From positions 1 through 43,132 of the forward strand of contig JAKSCQ010000146.1 of assembly GCA_022360555.1 (NCBI GenBank): a stretch of 43,132 nt of DNA, read 5' to 3'. This document shows, piece after piece, positions 42,526 through 43,132 of the stretch. This DNA is from Pseudomonadales bacterium (GTDB lineage Bacteria > Pseudomonadota > Gammaproteobacteria > Pseudomonadales > Alcanivoracaceae). The position numbers and the translations under genes are program-made. How positions within the stretch are numbered: the first letter of the stretch is position 1; every line of letters starts with the position of its first letter. Below the pieces are notes generated by a model. It did no database searches, was not told the DNA's origin, and worked only from the letters and a program-made list of their open reading frames with translations.

Positions 42526-42553
42526 AGTCTCGTCGCTTTCAAGAGTGACCCAA

Positions 42554-42582
42554 AGTGTACGAAGGCCCGCAGTGAAAGCAAA
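42554..42582 (-). promoter_or_regulatory. Possible sigma-70 promoter of the histidine phosphatase/yadGH/queF run
   Basis: On the minus strand TTTGCT (42582-42577), a 17-bp spacer, and TACACT (42559-42554), about 30 bp before the start codon at 42525. Moderate match to consensus only. Confidence 0.4.
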
Positions 42583-42627
42583 CCACCATGGCAAAGAAGT
42601 TATGAAAAAATATCGATACTGAAACGA

Positions 42628-42653
42628 AGAAGGGACCCGAAAGGGTCCCTTCT
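42628..42653. terminator. Strong hairpin, probably the terminator of a former tRNA gene
   Basis: An 11-bp perfect stem AGAAGGGACCC/GGGTCCCTTCT with a GAAA loop. It sits 4 bp beyond a tRNA-like 3' end on the minus strand, where tRNA terminators usually lie. The T run on that strand is poor. Confidence 0.6.
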
Positions 42654-42657
42654 GATT

Positions 42658-42678
42658 TGGAGCGGGAAACGGGACTAG
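42658..42678 (-). other. tRNA-Gly 3'-end remnant, candidate attachment site
   Basis: Read on the minus strand it ends AGTCCCGTTTCCCGCTCCA, which fits the T-stem 3' strand, acceptor strand (TTCCCGC), discriminator T and CCA of bacterial tRNA-Gly(GCC). The rest of the tRNA is absent: sequence to the right (42679 on) does not continue a cloverleaf. A short duplicated tRNA 3' end next to unrelated DNA is the usual mark of site-specific integration. Confidence 0.6.
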
Positions 42679-43080
42679 CACTGACGCGCTAAGCGTATGT
42701 TTTCCAACTCTTTTCTTCGCTGAGGGTCTCAACGAAGGCCTCAATTTTAGCCTCGTTTTCGGGCGTCGTCAACGAAGACCGTCCACCAATTTCCACTCGC
42801 CGCCAACACCATCCGCTCACCTGCGTGCTACCCCGTGCCGAGGCAGTCCGCTGCATCGCGTACGTGTGCGCGAACTGAGTGCGCATCTCTCAGCCTTGCA
42901 CAGCTGATCATGCGCAAGGCGGAGCGAGGCAGTCAGTTGCTATGTCGATCTATCAGGATGCCGTGGAAGTCTCACCGGCATCGCCTCCCCCCTGGCCAGC
43001 ACCAATCAAACCGCATAGACGCAGCGCCGAGGCAAGTCGGTTAGACCCCTTATAGAACACGCGATACGAAATGAGTCTTG
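42679..43080. other. Stretch without a convincing gene inside the putative island
   Basis: A minus-strand frame ending at 42689 has a protein-like tail (EAKIEAFVETLSEEKSW) but no good start, and may be a gene remnant. Three imperfect direct repeats of GCCGAGGCA(A)GTC type occur near 42837-42850, 42924-42936 and 43026-43040. TATAGA at 43051-43056 could be a -10 element for the frame that follows. Confidence 0.4.
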
Positions 43081-43132
43081 ATGAAAAAATCAAGGCCGAC
43101 GACGCTGACAGGCGTGTACAAGCGCAACCAGG
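43081..43132 (+). CDS. Possible phage-type integrase, N-terminus only (cut by window edge)
   Basis: Only 17 codons are visible, reading MKKSRPTTLTGVYKRNQ. The LTGVYKRN segment resembles the start of many tyrosine recombinases, and the position next to a tRNA-end remnant fits. No ribosome site is seen, and another open frame (ATG 43071, MSLDEKIKADD) overlaps it, so the frame itself is uncertain. Confidence 0.3.
   Translation, partial: MKKSRPTTLTGVYKRNQ

Noticed and set aside
42689-42886. 65-codon minus-strand open frame near the right end
   Set aside because: The N-terminal half is not protein-like and no ribosome site is seen; only the last 27 codons look coding, so at most a remnant.

Overview
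The window looks like a chromosomal stretch of a marine, lipid-degrading gammaproteobacterium, most likely Alcanivorax or a close relative. That placement is an inference. It rests on the high G+C content, two secreted true lipases with dedicated foldases, an AlkJ-like GMC alcohol dehydrogenase, a Pseudomonas-type pel operon, the yadG-yadH-queF gene order and REP-like intergenic repeats. No rRNA gene or other decisive taxonomic marker is present.

Region 1 (1-5430) is a lipase cluster. A 3'-truncated lipase foldase gene and a TetR regulator face a first lipase. A second foldase is convergent to that lipase and divergent from a second lipase. The two foldase genes share a block of 115 identical base pairs. 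The tetR-lipase intergenic region holds two related 18-bp palindromes, probably the TetR operators.

Region 2 (5431-15968) is mixed: a DHA2-type MFS exporter behind an almost perfect SoxR box, a small membrane-anchored protein, a PF10118 metal-dependent hydrolase, a very large alpha-2-macroglobulin lipoprotein with an intact thioester motif, and a divergent DUF3080 protein.

Region 3 (15969-28121, minus strand) is a complete pel exopolysaccharide operon, pelA-pelB-pelC-pelD-pelE-pelF-pelG. PelB is encoded by two overlapping genes: an inner-membrane-anchored TPR part, and a TPR plus beta-barrel part with its own signal peptide. PelA hydrolase/deacetylase, the PelB porin and scaffold, the PelC lipoprotein, the c-di-GMP receptor PelD, PelE, the glycosyltransferase PelF and the membrane protein PelG together would make and export Pel.

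Region 4 (28249-36899) carries an HNH endonuclease, a DUF3047 protein divergent from the GMC alcohol dehydrogenase, a repeat-rich gap, a bitopic protein with a periplasmic beta-helix, a MASE2-type adenylate cyclase with a CRP/Vfr-like site over its start codon, a YdjA-type nitroreductase translationally coupled to a YiiD_C-type thioesterase, and tRNA-Ser(GGA).

Region 5 (36900-42657) has an AbgT-family transporter and a minus-strand run: histidine phosphatase, yadG, yadH, queF, DUF4870. This run ends at a terminator near 38751-38781.

Region 6 (42658-43132) begins with what looks like the 3' end of a tRNA-Gly, followed by about 400 bp without a convincing gene and the first codons of a possible integrase. 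It is best read as the left border of a genomic island that continues past the window.
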